This document shows, piece after piece, positions 18,408-28,100 of a stretch of 64,000 nt of DNA. The stretch's first letter is position 1; each line of letters starts with the position of its first letter. The DNA comes from Hyphomonas sp. (GTDB lineage Bacteria > Pseudomonadota > Alphaproteobacteria > Caulobacterales > Hyphomonadaceae). The translations under genes and the position numbers were made by a program. The notes beneath the pieces were generated by a model. That model saw nothing but the letters and a program-made list of their open reading frames with translations, did not search any database and was not told the origin of the DNA. The stretch is taken from the NCBI GenBank assembly GCA_016124495.1, contig WGNP01000003.1, forward strand, positions 1-64,000. Reading direction: 5' to 3'.

Positions 18408-18423
18408 TCCGCAGGCGGACTAT
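18404..18423 (+). terminator. Hairpin over the stop codon
   Basis: ATAGTCCGC and GCGGACTAT form a perfect 9-base repeat with a 2-base loop, beginning one base before the stop codon. No long T run follows (ATTC), so termination is possible but not certain. Confidence 0.35.
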
Positions 18424-18519
18424 ATTCATCAAAGTGCGGTCACCCCCCGCGAAGGCGCGGGTTTCGTACGGCGAGGATGCGGCCTGATTCCAGTCTGCGC
18501 GGGGACGACTGGATACAGC

Positions 18520-19293
18520 CTAACGCGTTTGCCCGCCATCGACCGCTATCACAGCGCCATTGATGAAGCTCGCCCGCTCGGACAGGAGAAACGCCGCCGT
18601 ATCCCCGATCTCCTGCGGCGTGCCGAACCGTTTCATCGGCACTTCGCGCTTGATCCAGCGCCACCAGTTTTCGGCGCGCGGACCAGTTGATTGCTTCTCC
18701 CAATTGTTCCCGGCAAAGATGATATTGCCGGGCGCGATCGTGTTGACGCGGACTTTCGTATCGAACGCAAACCGGGCGACACTGGTGGAGAGATGGTTCA
18801 CCGCCGCTTTCGTTGCGCCATAGTCGAGCGGAGTGCCGAGCGCGCCGAGCCCGGCAATCGAGCTGATGAACAGGAAACTGCCGCCGCCATGCTTCGCCAT
18901 GCGCGGGATGGCGCCGCGCGCCAGACGGAAGGCCGAATTCAGGTTCTGGTCGAGCCCCGCCTGCCATTCGTCATCACTCACCTCCAGGCCCAGCGGCGAG
19001 GGCGACAGCCCCACATTCGCCACCGCCCCGGTGATCGGCCCGAACTCCGCCTCGCATCTGGCGAGCGCTTCCTCGATCGGCGCCGTCTGGGTCAGGTCGC
19101 CCGCAAAGCTCCACACCTTGTCTGCGCCGAAGCGCCTCGCAAAATCCGCCTTCGTCTCCGCCAGCGCCTCTGCCCCCCGCGCCGTCAGCGCCACCTTCGC
19201 GCCCTCGCCCAGCAAGCTCTCGGCAATCCCGTAGCCAATGCCCCGGCTCGCGCCGGCGATGAAGATCACCTTGTCCTTCAACCCGAAATCCAT
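18520..19293 (-). CDS. Short-chain dehydrogenase/reductase
   Basis: A 257-residue NAD(P)-dependent oxidoreductase with the GASRGIG nucleotide-binding motif (residues 14-20) and catalytic S145, Y158 and K162 (FISSIAG; YGATK). The variation of NNAG to VANVG is tolerated in some members. It ends INGAVIAVDGGQTR, the classical-SDR tail. GGAGGAGA upstream supports the ATG at 19293; the ATG at 19308 overlaps that site. The substrate cannot be told. Confidence 0.9.
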   Translation of the reverse strand: MDFGLKDKVIFIAGASRGIGYGIAESLLGEGAKVALTARGAEALAETKADFARRFGADKVWSFAGDLTQTAPIEEALARCEAEFGPITGAVANVGLSPSPLGLEVSDDEWQAGLDQNLNSAFRLARGAIPRMAKHGGGSFLFISSIAGLGALGTPLDYGATKAAVNHLSTSVARFAFDTKVRVNTIAPGNIIFAGNNWEKQSTGPRAENWWRWIKREVPMKRFGTPQEIGDTAAFLLSERASFINGAVIAVDGGQTR

Positions 19294-19432
19294 CTGCGTC
19301 TCCTCCATGTTTCCGGCATGCTGTATTAGCAGCCCCCGAAAGACCAGCCCTCACCCGGCGGGAAGCGGCGTGCCCGAAATGCAAGCGCCACATATTCATG
19401 CAACAGAGTCAGACTTCAACGCAGGCCTGCTG

Positions 19433-20295
19433 ATGCGCCCCCCCCTTATTCGCCGCCCTGCTCGGCTTCGCATTGTTCGGCGGATGCGCCACACCACCTG
19501 CGCCGCAGCCCGCAGGCCAGAGTGTGCTCGTCATCGCCCAACGCGGCGCCGGGGGGGGAGCGTCCCGAACACACACTGGAGGCCTGCCAGCTCACGATCG
19601 CCCAGGGCGCAGACTTCATCGAACCGGAGCTGGTCATGAACTCCGACGGCGTATTGATGGCCCGCCATGATCCCCGGCTGTCGGATTCCACCGATGTCGC
19701 CGCCCGGCCCGAATTTGCAGGCCGCCGCCGGACCCTTATGGGTCCCGAAGGCGAAACCCTGACCGACTGGTGGACGTTCGACTTCACTGCTGCAGAGCTT
19801 AAGGCACTCCGCGCCCGACAGGTCCGGGCGGGCAGACCGAAGGCCCATGACGGACTTCACGAAATCCCGGACTTCGGCGAGCTCAGCGCCCTTGCAAAAG
19901 CCGAGGGCACCGCCCGTAACCGCGTGGCCGGTCTTTATCCTGAAACGAAATGGCTCCTCGAACATGCCGCTGCAGGGCTCGACATCGCGGCGGCTATTTC
20001 CGCTGCCATGACCGCAGCCGGACGGGACAAGGCGGACTCGCCGGTTTTCGTCCGGAGTTCCGATCACCTGATCCTGAAGACGCTCCGTAGGCGGATCGGC
20101 ACGCGCCTTGTCCAGCCTGTCTGTCCAGAAGGCTGGCAGACCGGCGCGCCAGCCACCATTCCGCTGGATGAGATCGCAGGCTGAGCTCAGGGAGTCGGGG
20201 CCTACAAGTCACTTCTGATCGACCCGTTGACCGGCGCCAATGGCGTCTTTACGGACTATCCCGCAACAGCGCGCCGGGCTTTGGATAATTGCTGA
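19433..20295 (+). pseudogene. Decayed glycerophosphodiester phosphodiesterase lipoprotein gene
   Basis: The parts match a GDPD lipoprotein: start MRPP, lipobox FALFGGC, then SVLVIAQRGA, ERPEHTLEACQLTIAQGADFIEPELVM, and an end DGVFTDYP-like segment (NGVFTDYPATARRALDN). Reading it needs a frame change at a C8 run (19438-19445) and another at a G8 run (19551-19558), each one base too long. There is an in-frame TGA at 20182-20184, and roughly 50 residues are missing before the end. The catalytic HRGA histidine is glutamine. Together these point to a non-functional gene. Confidence 0.8.
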
Positions 20296-20363
20296 TGTTC
20301 GCCGGCCTGAAGGCGGCCAAGGCGGGCATCTGACAGGGCCAGCTACCGGGCCTTCGGGAAACT

Positions 20364-20714
20364 TCAGAGCAGCGCAATGCGTTCGCGCTGCTCCGGATCC
20401 GGATAGGGCCGGTAGAGACCGACTTCCATGGATCCGATCAGGCTGTGCATGAATTCGTAGCGGCGGGTATGCTCATCATCCATTTTCGACAGTTCGCTGA
20501 ACGCCTTTTCCAGCGCGCTCATGCTCTCGACTTCGATCTCGATCAGGAAGTCGGTATGCTGTCCTGAGGCGAGCCCGAACTTGCGGCGCAGCAGGCGCCA
20601 GTCGGTGATAATCTTCTCGGATTTCAGGTGTCCGAGCCAGGCGTCCGCGGCCGCTGCGAACTGGAGCGCCCGGTCCCCGCTCTTGAGCTCCACCATACAA
20701 TGATAAAGGTTCAT
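20364..20714 (-). CDS. DUF6614-like small protein
   Basis: A 116-residue cytoplasmic protein of ferredoxin-like or dimeric alpha-beta-barrel type, starting MNLYHCMVELKSG and with WRLLRRKFGLASGQHTDFLIEIEV and GLYRPYPDPEQRERIALL, which I match to the DUF6614 family. Its function is unknown. It stands alone between the decayed phosphodiesterase gene and rnhB. Confidence 0.6.
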   Translation of the reverse strand: MNLYHCMVELKSGDRALQFAAAADAWLGHLKSEKIITDWRLLRRKFGLASGQHTDFLIEIEVESMSALEKAFSELSKMDDEHTRRYEFMHSLIGSMEVGLYRPYPDPEQRERIALL

Positions 20715-20859
20715 GTCGTCTGTCCTGGGGCCGCTTCTCTAAAGGCGATCGTATGAGATCGTTATTGAGAAACCCTTAGTCCTGACCCTGACTTTTCCGG
20801 GCCACTGTCAACGGTGTAGTCACTGGCCAAGCGGCGCGATTCCCTGTTAACCATGCCGG

Positions 20860-21438
20860 ATGCAGTACCAGACCTTCACCTGCGGCGTCGATGAAGCTGG
20901 CCGGGGCCCCTGGGCCGGGCCAGTCACCGCGGCTGCCGTGATCCTCGATCCCGCATGCCCCATTACGGGCCTCACCGATTCCAAAAAGCTCACCGAAGCT
21001 GCCCGCGACCGTCTCGCCCCTGAAATCCGCGAACGCGCCCTCGCCTGGGCCATTGCCGAAGCCAGCCCTGAAGAAATCGACCGCCTCAACATACGCGAGG
21101 CCACCTTCCTCGCCATGACGCGCGCCATCGCTGGCCTCGCCCGCGCGCCGGCCCATATCCTGATCGACGGCAACGCCCTGCCGAAAAACCTGCCCGCCCC
21201 CGCAACCGCGATCATCAAGGGCGACCTCACCGAGCCTGCGATCTCAGCCGCCTCGATCCTTGCGAAAACCCACCGCGACGCGCAGATGAACGCCTACTGC
21301 GCGCAGCACCCCGGCTACGGCTTCAGCCAGCACAAGGGATACGGCACCGCCGCCCATGCCGAAGCCCTCGCCCGCTTCGGCCCCTGCGCCCTCCACCGCC
21401 GCAGCTTTGCCCCCGTCCGCGTCCTGCTGGAAGGCTGA
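20860..21438 (+). CDS. rnhB: Ribonuclease HII
   Basis: A 192-residue type 2 RNase H that removes ribonucleotides and RNA from RNA-DNA hybrids. It carries the [12 protein letters not shown] motif (D11, E12), D103 in LIDGN, and the [13 protein letters not shown] block, then [11 protein letters not shown] near the C-terminus. Length is normal. It starts a plus-strand run of four genes. Confidence 0.97.
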   Translation: MQYQTFTCGVDEAGRGPWAGPVTAAAVILDPACPITGLTDSKKLTEAARDRLAPEIRERALAWAIAEASPEEIDRLNIREATFLAMTRAIAGLARAPAHILIDGNALPKNLPAPATAIIKGDLTEPAISAASILAKTHRDAQMNAYCAQHPGYGFSQHKGYGTAAHAEALARFGPCALHRRSFAPVRVLLEG

Positions 21439-21509
21439 ACAAGCCCCCCCACGTCAGGCTTTGCTCCCGCCCCGTCAGGGGTTACGATACGGGTTTGAGG
21501 AACATGCCC

Positions 21510-22748
21510 ATGACTTACGATCTGATCATCGTCGGCGGCGGGATTGGCGGCTGCGCACTGGCCACTGTCATGGCCCGCGCCGGACGCAAAGTTCTGCTTC
21601 TCGAGAAATCCGAGCACTACGAAGACCGTGTGCGCGGCGAATGGATCGCCCCCTGGGGCGTCACCGAAACCAGGCGCCTCGGCCTCTACGACCTCCTGAT
21701 GTCCGCCGGCGGCCACCACATCACCGACCATGTCACCTATGACGAAAGCCTCGCGCCCGCGGTGTGCGAGGCCGCCCCGCTCCCCCTCGGCATCTTCGCC
21801 GCCGATGTGCCCGGCCCGCTCTGCCTCGGCCACCCGCATCATTGCCAGACACTTTACGACGCCGCCGCCGCCGCCGGCGCAGAAACCCTCCGTCCTGTGA
21901 CGATCGATATCATCACGCTCGGGAACGCGCCGTCGGTCACCTTCTTCCACAATGGCGAGACGAAAACCGTCCAGGCCCACATCGTCGTCGGCGCCGAAGG
22001 CCGCCAGTCCGAAGTGCGCGCCGCCGCCGCCATCCCTCTGCACCAGGACAAACCCCACCACTGGTTCGCCGGCCTGCTCGTAGAGAATGTCAGGGACGTC
22101 GATCCCAAACGCCAGACCATCGGCACCGAAGGCAATTTTGGCTTCCTCACCTTTCCCCAGGGTAATGGCCGCGTGCGCGTTTATGGCGGCTATGCCCTCG
22201 AGGAGAAGGGCCGCTTCCACGGCGAAGGCGGCGCCAAGCGCTTCCTCGAAGCCTTCCGCATGACATGCGCCCCGCAAAACGCCGCCCTCGCCGAAGGCAC
22301 GCCCGCAGGCCCGCTCTTCTCCTATTTCAACAATGACAGCTGGACCGATGAACCCTTCAGCGAAGGCTGCGTCCTCATCGGCGACGCCGCCGGCTGGAAC
22401 GACCCGATCAACGGCCTCGGTCTCTCGATCACCTACCGCGACGTGCGCATGGTCTCCGACATCCTGAAGGCAACCCCCGCAGGCCAGACTCCGAACTTCG
22501 CTCCGTATGCGGAAGAACGCGCCGAACGCATGCGGCGTCTGCGTTTCGCCGGGCAGCTGCAGGCCTCACTCGACATGGAATTCGGTGAGGCCGCCCGCGA
22601 ACGCCGCCGCCAGTACCATGAACGCAAGGCTGCCGATCCAACCCTCGGAATGCACGGGGTCGCCATCATGGCTGGCCCCGAAGCCGCGCCCGCCGAAATC
22701 TTCACAGAGGCCCACCGCGCCCGCGTCCTGGGGCTCGCCCCCGCATGA
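21510..22748 (+). CDS. FAD-dependent monooxygenase (PHBH-like)
   Basis: A 412-residue flavoprotein. The Rossmann motif is YDLIIVGGGIGGCALATVMAR, the DG-like segment is VVGAEGRQSEVR, and the second FAD-binding motif is GCVLIGDAAGWNDPINGLGLS. This places it in the aromatic hydroxylase/geranylgeranyl-reductase-like superfamily; the substrate is unknown. ATG codons at 21504 and 21510 compete; GAGG at 21497 has better spacing to 21510. It overlaps the next gene by four bases. Confidence 0.88.
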   Translation: MTYDLIIVGGGIGGCALATVMARAGRKVLLLEKSEHYEDRVRGEWIAPWGVTETRRLGLYDLLMSAGGHHITDHVTYDESLAPAVCEAAPLPLGIFAADVPGPLCLGHPHHCQTLYDAAAAAGAETLRPVTIDIITLGNAPSVTFFHNGETKTVQAHIVVGAEGRQSEVRAAAAIPLHQDKPHHWFAGLLVENVRDVDPKRQTIGTEGNFGFLTFPQGNGRVRVYGGYALEEKGRFHGEGGAKRFLEAFRMTCAPQNAALAEGTPAGPLFSYFNNDSWTDEPFSEGCVLIGDAAGWNDPINGLGLSITYRDVRMVSDILKATPAGQTPNFAPYAEERAERMRRLRFAGQLQASLDMEFGEAARERRRQYHERKAADPTLGMHGVAIMAGPEAAPAEIFTEAHRARVLGLAPA

Positions 22749-23113
22749 GCGTCGATATCGAAACCTTCAACGCCGCCTGGCTCGCCGCCTGGAGCGCCAA
22801 GGATGTGGAGAAGCTCCTCAGCTTCTACTCGGCCGATACGGTCTACAAGGACGCCCAGACCGCCGCCGGCCTCACCGGCCACGCCCAGCTGCGCCCCTAT
22901 CTCGAGGGCCTCTTCGCCTCCACCCCGAAGATGCTCTATACGCCGGACGAGACCTGGCCGATCCCCGGCGGCTTCTGCGGTCGCTGGTACTGCGCCGTCG
23001 GCGAGACTGGCGCCGACGCCGCCATGCGCGGCTTCGATCTCTGCCTCGTTCAGGATGGCAAGATCACCCTCAACGAAGTCTACGTCCACATGATGGCGTC
23101 AGCCTCCGGTTAA
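22745..23113 (+). CDS. SnoaL-like / NTF2-like protein
   Basis: A 122-residue single-domain protein of the NTF2-like cone fold: FNAAWLAAWSAKDVEKLLSFYSADTVYKD followed by HAQLRPYLEGLFAST. Such proteins are often small isomerases, hydratases or accessory domains acting with oxygenases. Its start overlaps the monooxygenase stop by four bases (ATGA), so the pair is coupled and may act on the same substrate. Confidence 0.82.
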   Translation: MSVDIETFNAAWLAAWSAKDVEKLLSFYSADTVYKDAQTAAGLTGHAQLRPYLEGLFASTPKMLYTPDETWPIPGGFCGRWYCAVGETGADAAMRGFDLCLVQDGKITLNEVYVHMMASASG

Positions 23114-23184
23114 TGCGCCCTTAACCGGATTTCGCCGATTCTCCCCGCGCCCGGCAATGTCGCGGGCAAGACGCGGTGGGTGAC

Positions 23185-23646
23185 ATGTTTCTCTTCGACT
23201 GGTTCCTTTTCGGCTGGCATGTCTGGCGCGGCGAGACCGGCCAGCGCTACCGCTTCAAGATCACGCTGACCCGCAAGGGCATCCCCGAAGGCAGCGGCAT
23301 CTACATCTTCGTGCGCCGCCGTTTCGGCTTCTTCCTCTCGCCGCTCTATATTGGCAAGGCGACAGACTTCCGCTCCCGTCTCTTTGGCCACGAGCGCTGG
23401 TGGGAAGCCTGGTGGAAGCGCGGCGCCACTGAACGCCACGTCCTCGTCGTGCGCACCGCCGCCGACCGCGCCCGCATCGAGGAAGACCTGATCCGCCGCT
23501 ACCAGCCGCGCATGAACGACATGCTCGTCCCTCGGGGCGAATTCGACCTGCCTTCGAACGCCAGGCTGCGTGCCGAATGGCGCTTCCGCCAATGGCTGCG
23601 CAACATCTTCCGCCTTCCGTTCGGCGGCGGCAACCGGATGGCCTGA
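23185..23646 (+). CDS. GIY-YIG domain protein
   Basis: A 153-residue protein. GIY at 38-40, YIG at 55-57, arginines in DFRSRL (R63, R65), E100 in ARIEEDLIRRY and N111 in PRMND match the catalytic positions of GIY-YIG nucleases, although the GIY to YIG spacing (14 residues) is longer than usual. The N-terminus (FLFDWFLFGWHVW) is unusually aromatic and may contact membrane or a partner. No other nuclease domain is attached. A GTG at 23176 is an alternative start. Confidence 0.72.
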   Translation: MFLFDWFLFGWHVWRGETGQRYRFKITLTRKGIPEGSGIYIFVRRRFGFFLSPLYIGKATDFRSRLFGHERWWEAWWKRGATERHVLVVRTAADRARIEEDLIRRYQPRMNDMLVPRGEFDLPSNARLRAEWRFRQWLRNIFRLPFGGGNRMA

Positions 23647-23803
23647 TGCAGGCCTACTCGCCTGACACGCGAGCGTGACCGGAAACACGCAGCGCGAGGA
23701 AAATCGCCTTCATGATCTTGTTATCTGCTTGAGAATTTTCCGTCACGGATATCCTTGGGGGTCAGGCGCACGTGCGCTTTAAAGCCAGTCCGGAGACTCC
23801 TAC

Positions 23804-26041
23804 ATGAAACCTACACGTACCTGGCGCGCCGCCATGGCGTCCTCTTGCGCCCTCGCTTTGATCGCCCCTTTCGCTCTCGCCCAGGAAGCTCCGTCTCAGG
23901 ACGATGCGCTGAAACTAACCTCTGTGACGGTAACAGCCACCAAGCGCGAAGAGAACATCAAGGACGTCCCGGTCTCCCTCACCTCGCTCGATGAAACCGC
24001 GCTCGCGAAATACGGCCAGGCCGGCGAGGACATTCAGTTCCTCACCGCCCGCGTGCCCAGCCTGATCATCGAAACCTCTTTCGGCCGCATCTTTCCGCGT
24101 CCCTATATCCGCGGCCTCGGCAACACGGATTTCGACTTCAACGCCTCCCAGCCCGTCTCCTTCATCTATGACGAGATCGTCTATGAAAACCCGGTGCTGA
24201 AAGGCTTCCCAGTCTTCGACACCGCACGCGTCGAAGTCCTGCGTGGCCCGCAAGGCACGCTCTTCGGCCGCAACACGCCGGCCGGCGCCCTGAAATTCGA
24301 AAGCGTCAAACCGGGCGACGAACTCGACGCTTACGCCCGCGCCTCCTACGGCACGTTCGGCACGACCAATGTCGAAGGCGCCGTCGGCGGCCCGGTCTCC
24401 GATAAGGTCTCCCTGCGCCTCTCCGGCGTCTTCCAGCGCCGTGACGACTATATTGAAACCGCCCTGCCAACCGGCGGCGCCGATGCCGGCGGCTATGAAG
24501 ACTTCGCCTGGCGCGCCCAGGCCAAGGTCGAAGTCACCGAGAACCTAACCTGGCTCGGCAACCTGCACGGCCGCACCCTCGATGGCGGCCAGGTCAGCTT
24601 CCAGGCCAACGCCTTCCAGACCGGCTCCGCCGGCCCCCGCCCCGGCTTTGACCGCGAAAAGAACTTCGCCGACGCCCAGGACGATGCGACCCTCGAAACA
24701 GACGCACTCGGCTTCACCTCGCGCGCCGACTGGGATCTTTCTGCTGCGACCCTGACCTATCTGTTCGGCTACGAAACCGTTGAGACCTTCTCGCGCGGCG
24801 ACGTGGACGGCGGCGCCGGCGCAGGCTTCCTGCCCTCCGGCTCCACGCCGGGCTTCATCCCCTTCCCGGCCGAGTCCGCGGACGGTATCGACGACCACCA
24901 GCAGATCACGCATGAGCTTCGCCTCTCGAACGGTGAAGACGCAGACCTGCGCTGGACCGCCGGGCTCTACGCTTTCAATGAAGAGATCGACATCAGCTCG
25001 CGCAGCTACAATACGCTCGCCGGCGGCGCCGAGAACGGCACGGCCTTCCAGACCCAGAACACAGACTCGCTCGCGGTTTTCGGCAGCCTTGCCTATGACC
25101 TGACCGAGACCCTGACCGGCCAGGTTAGTCTTCGCTACACGGACGAAAGCAAGGACCTGACGGCTCGCCGTACCCTTTCGCCTTTCGGTGCACCAGCCAT
25201 TGCCCCGCCAACGGTCAATGTAGGCGATGAGCAGCTCTCCTGGGATGCCTCGCTCACCTACGCGCTCAATGGTGAGACTAATGTCTATGGCCGCATCGCC
25301 CGCGGTTTCCGCGCGCCATCGATTCAGGGCCGCCTTGTCTTCGGTGACGCGATCACGACCGCCGATTCGGAAATCCTCGACAGCTATGAAGCCGGCCTGA
25401 AGACCACGCTTCTGGACGGCCGCCTCGACGCCAACCTCGCCGCCTACACCTACACGGTCGAGGACCTTCAGCTGACCGCCATCGGCGGCGCCGGCAACTT
25501 CAACCAGCTGCTCAATGCCGAGCAAGGCAAAGGCTACGGCTTTGAAGCCGACATCCGCGCCCTGCTCATGGAGGGTCTCGCGTTCAGCGCCGGCGTTTCC
25601 TACAACAATACGGAAATCGACGATGCCGGTCTCACAGTCGGCGTTTGCGGCGCGCCCTGCACCGTGCTCAACGCGATTGATCCCGTCACCGGAGGCGCCT
25701 TGATTGATGGCAACGCCTTCCCGCAGGCACCGGAATGGATCGGCAACTTTGCCTTCGACTATACCCGCGACTGGCGCGGCGGCGAAATCTTCGCCTCCAC
25801 CGACTGGTCGTATCGTTCGGACTCGAACATCTTCCTGTACGAGTCGACCGAATTCACCGCCGAAGGCCGCTGGGAAGGCGGCGCCGCACTTGGCTATCGC
25901 AAGGGACCCTGGTCGGCGAAAGCCTTCGTCCGCAACCTGACCGACGAAATCGGCACCGTTTCGGCGATCGACTTCAACAACCTCACCGGTATCTTCAACC
26001 AGCCGCGCATCTACGGCATCGAACTCGGCTGGACGATGTAA
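23804..26041 (+). CDS. TonB-dependent receptor
   Basis: A 745-residue outer-membrane active transporter. A signal peptide ends near ALAQEAP, followed by a TonB-box-like segment (SVTVTATKREENIKDVPVS), the plug with VEVLRGPQGTLFGRNTPAGA, and a 22-strand barrel ending RIYGIELGWTM. The LFGRNTPAGA form is typical of the sphingomonad/Caulobacterales receptor group that takes up iron complexes or oligosaccharides; the substrate cannot be told. No transporter partner adjoins. A hairpin follows immediately. Confidence 0.93.
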   Translation: MKPTRTWRAAMASSCALALIAPFALAQEAPSQDDALKLTSVTVTATKREENIKDVPVSLTSLDETALAKYGQAGEDIQFLTARVPSLIIETSFGRIFPRPYIRGLGNTDFDFNASQPVSFIYDEIVYENPVLKGFPVFDTARVEVLRGPQGTLFGRNTPAGALKFESVKPGDELDAYARASYGTFGTTNVEGAVGGPVSDKVSLRLSGVFQRRDDYIETALPTGGADAGGYEDFAWRAQAKVEVTENLTWLGNLHGRTLDGGQVSFQANAFQTGSAGPRPGFDREKNFADAQDDATLETDALGFTSRADWDLSAATLTYLFGYETVETFSRGDVDGGAGAGFLPSGSTPGFIPFPAESADGIDDHQQITHELRLSNGEDADLRWTAGLYAFNEEIDISSRSYNTLAGGAENGTAFQTQNTDSLAVFGSLAYDLTETLTGQVSLRYTDESKDLTARRTLSPFGAPAIAPPTVNVGDEQLSWDASLTYALNGETNVYGRIARGFRAPSIQGRLVFGDAITTADSEILDSYEAGLKTTLLDGRLDANLAAYTYTVEDLQLTAIGGAGNFNQLLNAEQGKGYGFEADIRALLMEGLAFSAGVSYNNTEIDDAGLTVGVCGAPCTVLNAIDPVTGGALIDGNAFPQAPEWIGNFAFDYTRDWRGGEIFASTDWSYRSDSNIFLYESTEFTAEGRWEGGAALGYRKGPWSAKAFVRNLTDEIGTVSAIDFNNLTGIFNQPRIYGIELGWTM

Positions 26042-26050
26042 ACTGCTATG

Positions 26051-26078
26051 GCGGGCTTTCGCTATCGCGATAGCCCGC
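26051..26078 (+). terminator. Hairpin after the TonB receptor gene
   Basis: GCGGGCT/AGCCCGC plus TCGC/GCGA form an 11-pair stem with one T-T mismatch and a TATC loop, starting 10 bases after the stop. No T run follows; it is probably a transcript end or stabilising structure. Confidence 0.5.
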
Positions 26079-26129
26079 GATAACGCGCCGTCATCGCGCG
26101 ATGAACAATGAGTAAGAATGAGAGCAAAC

Positions 26130-26166
26130 CGTCATTGCGTATGCATCGATTGCATACGCAATGACG
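26130..26166. repeat. Perfect 16-base inverted repeat
   Basis: CGTCATTGCGTATGCA and TGCATACGCAATGACG are exact complements around a TCGAT loop. The site lies 88 bases after the receptor gene and 278 bases before ttcA. There is no T tract on either side. It could be an operator, a terminator-like end or a small mobile or repeat unit. The rest of 26042-26444 (403 bases) shows only the upstream hairpin and a short GTCCGGA/TCCGGAC repeat. Confidence 0.7.
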
Positions 26167-26444
26167 CCTCCTGGCGGCGGCGGGCACGGTCCGGAGTCCG
26201 GACTTGTACCTGCAGGAACCGCCCCACGCGGAAAATAAATTTCAACCGCACCAGGCCATTTTAAAGTAATTCTCTAATCCTTCCGCCACACCTCCGCCCA
26301 CGGAGTTATACTCCGGGCATGATTACCCAGGAACGTTTCCAACCTCAAACCCTTCACCCCCGGTGATCGGGGGTTGTGGGGGATGAGGGGCTATCGGAGC
26401 TTCCCGCTCTTGCCCCGCCCTGCCCCGCATGGCAAATCCCGCGC

Positions 26445-27329
26445 ATGCCCGATACACTTTCCACCACCCCCAGCCTCTATGCCGGAGCGCCCGATTCCGT
26501 CAGCTTCAAGAAGCTGCGCAAACGCCTCGTACGCGGCGCCCAGGAGGTCATCGACACCTACGGCCTGCTCGACCGGCGCGCCATCGAGGCGGGCGAAAAG
26601 CCGCGCCCGAAATGGCTCGTCTGCCTCTCCGGCGGCAAGGATTCCTACGGCCTCCTCGCCGTGCTCATGGATCTTCAATGGCAGGGCGCACTGCCGGTCG
26701 ATCTGATCGCCTGCAATCTCGACCAGGGCCAGCCGGGCTTTCCCAAGCACGTGCTGCCGGAGTGGCTTGCACGCGTCGGCGTTCCTCACAGGATCATCAC
26801 CGAGGACACCTATTCCATCGTCACCGAAAAGGTCGAAGCCGGCCGCACCTATTGCTCGATGTGCTCGCGCCTGCGCCGCGGCATCCTATACCGCGTGGCG
26901 CGCGAGGAAGGCTGCGAGGCAATCGTGCTCGGCCACCACCGGGACGACGCACTTGAGACCTTCATGATGAACCTGGTGCATGGCGGACGCCTCGCTGCTA
27001 TGCCGCCGAAGCTGCTCAACGACGAAGGCGACGTGATGGTCCTGCGTCCCCTGATCACCTCCGCCGAGGCGGACCTCGTAAAATTCGCCGAGGCTATGGC
27101 CTTCCCGATCATTCCTTGCAATCTCTGCGGCAGCCAGGACGGCCTTCAGCGCGTCGCGATGAAACACCTGCTGGACGAGTGGGAGCGCAAAAAGCCGGGC
27201 GTGCGCCAGACCATGGCCCGCGCTCTCGCCAACGTGCGCCCGAGCCACCTGCACGACGGGCGCGTCTTCGGTTTCGCTACCCTCGGCCTCGGCGGCGCTG
27301 GTGAAGATGACCCGAACGTTCCGTTCTGA
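26445..27329 (+). CDS. ttcA: tRNA 2-thiocytidine synthetase (TtcA)
   Basis: A 294-residue PP-loop ATPase installing 2-thiocytidine at position 32 of certain tRNAs. The PP-loop is SGGKDS (residues 62-67). The iron-sulfur ligands are probably from CSMC (C137, C140) and CNLC (C225, C228). The [16 protein letters not shown] segment is typical of the family. The start was placed at MPDTLS; an upstream frame continues without homology. It converges with the PepSY gene. Confidence 0.93.
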   Translation: MPDTLSTTPSLYAGAPDSVSFKKLRKRLVRGAQEVIDTYGLLDRRAIEAGEKPRPKWLVCLSGGKDSYGLLAVLMDLQWQGALPVDLIACNLDQGQPGFPKHVLPEWLARVGVPHRIITEDTYSIVTEKVEAGRTYCSMCSRLRRGILYRVAREEGCEAIVLGHHRDDALETFMMNLVHGGRLAAMPPKLLNDEGDVMVLRPLITSAEADLVKFAEAMAFPIIPCNLCGSQDGLQRVAMKHLLDEWERKKPGVRQTMARALANVRPSHLHDGRVFGFATLGLGGAGEDDPNVPF

Positions 27330-28037
27330 TTACTTCAGTATACGGCCTTTCAGAAGCCGGTCCAAGACCAGCCAGACACCCGCAAGCGACAGAACCAGCG
27401 CGCCGAACGAGAAGAGCTTCATCCACCAGGACGAGATCGTCTCCCGGTTAGTCCAGTCCATAATGTGAAGTCCCCAGAACAGATCGAACGTGCGCCACCA
27501 GTCGGTGCGCACCGCCGCCACATCGCCGGCCTGCGGATCAATCCAGAACGTCGCCGTATCCTCGCCTTCGAACTCCGCGCGCCACATCGGACGCCCGGCC
27601 CCGCGCCCCGCTTCCGGCGGCGCCTCATCCACGAGCGTCAGGCCCGCAAGCGTGCCTTCGCCCGCCCAGGCTGCCTGCGCAACTCGGCGTGCATCTGCTT
27701 CGGACACCGGCGACAGCGGCTGGCCACTGGCATAGTCGAACATCACTTTGCCCGAATGCGTCTCCGCCTCCCAGACCGGCCGGCCGAGCCAGGGCTTCAC
27801 CTTCAGCGCCATCACGGGTTCGCCCAACGTTGCAAGAATACCGCCCACCGGAGCGTCGCTGTCCGGCAGCCCGGCAAACATAGCATGCACCTCACTGCGC
27901 AGGTGATCGCCCCGCACCTCCTCGATCGGCCGAAGCGAGAAATAGAGGCCCGACGCGACCCAGAGCACAACCTGCGCGCCAACAATCAACCCCAGCACAT
28001 TGTGCAGGCGCCGGAACAAATGCGTCAGCCGGTTCAT
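27330..28037 (-). CDS. PepSY domain membrane protein
   Basis: A 235-residue protein with helices near the N-terminus (VLGLIVGAQVVLWVASGLYFSL) and C-terminus (LFSFGALVLSLAGVWLVL), and a periplasmic PepSY-like region with FWGLHIMDWTNRE before the second helix. Such PepSY-TM-like proteins often accompany TonB receptors and are linked to iron reductase functions. GAAGGGG supports the ATG at 28037. It is downstream of the periplasmic protein gene and probably in the same operon. Confidence 0.78.
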   Translation of the reverse strand: MNRLTHLFRRLHNVLGLIVGAQVVLWVASGLYFSLRPIEEVRGDHLRSEVHAMFAGLPDSDAPVGGILATLGEPVMALKVKPWLGRPVWEAETHSGKVMFDYASGQPLSPVSEADARRVAQAAWAGEGTLAGLTLVDEAPPEAGRGAGRPMWRAEFEGEDTATFWIDPQAGDVAAVRTDWWRTFDLFWGLHIMDWTNRETISSWWMKLFSFGALVLSLAGVWLVLDRLLKGRILK

Positions 28038-28100
28038 GGGAAGCCCCTTCAATTACCGGAGAATCGATGCCGGAAATGATGCCGCGCCGCAAGCGCCAGC

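Noticed and set aside
24545..25525. A 326-codon minus-strand frame inside the receptor gene
   Set aside because: It is antisense to a conserved TonB receptor and has no recognisable family sequence.
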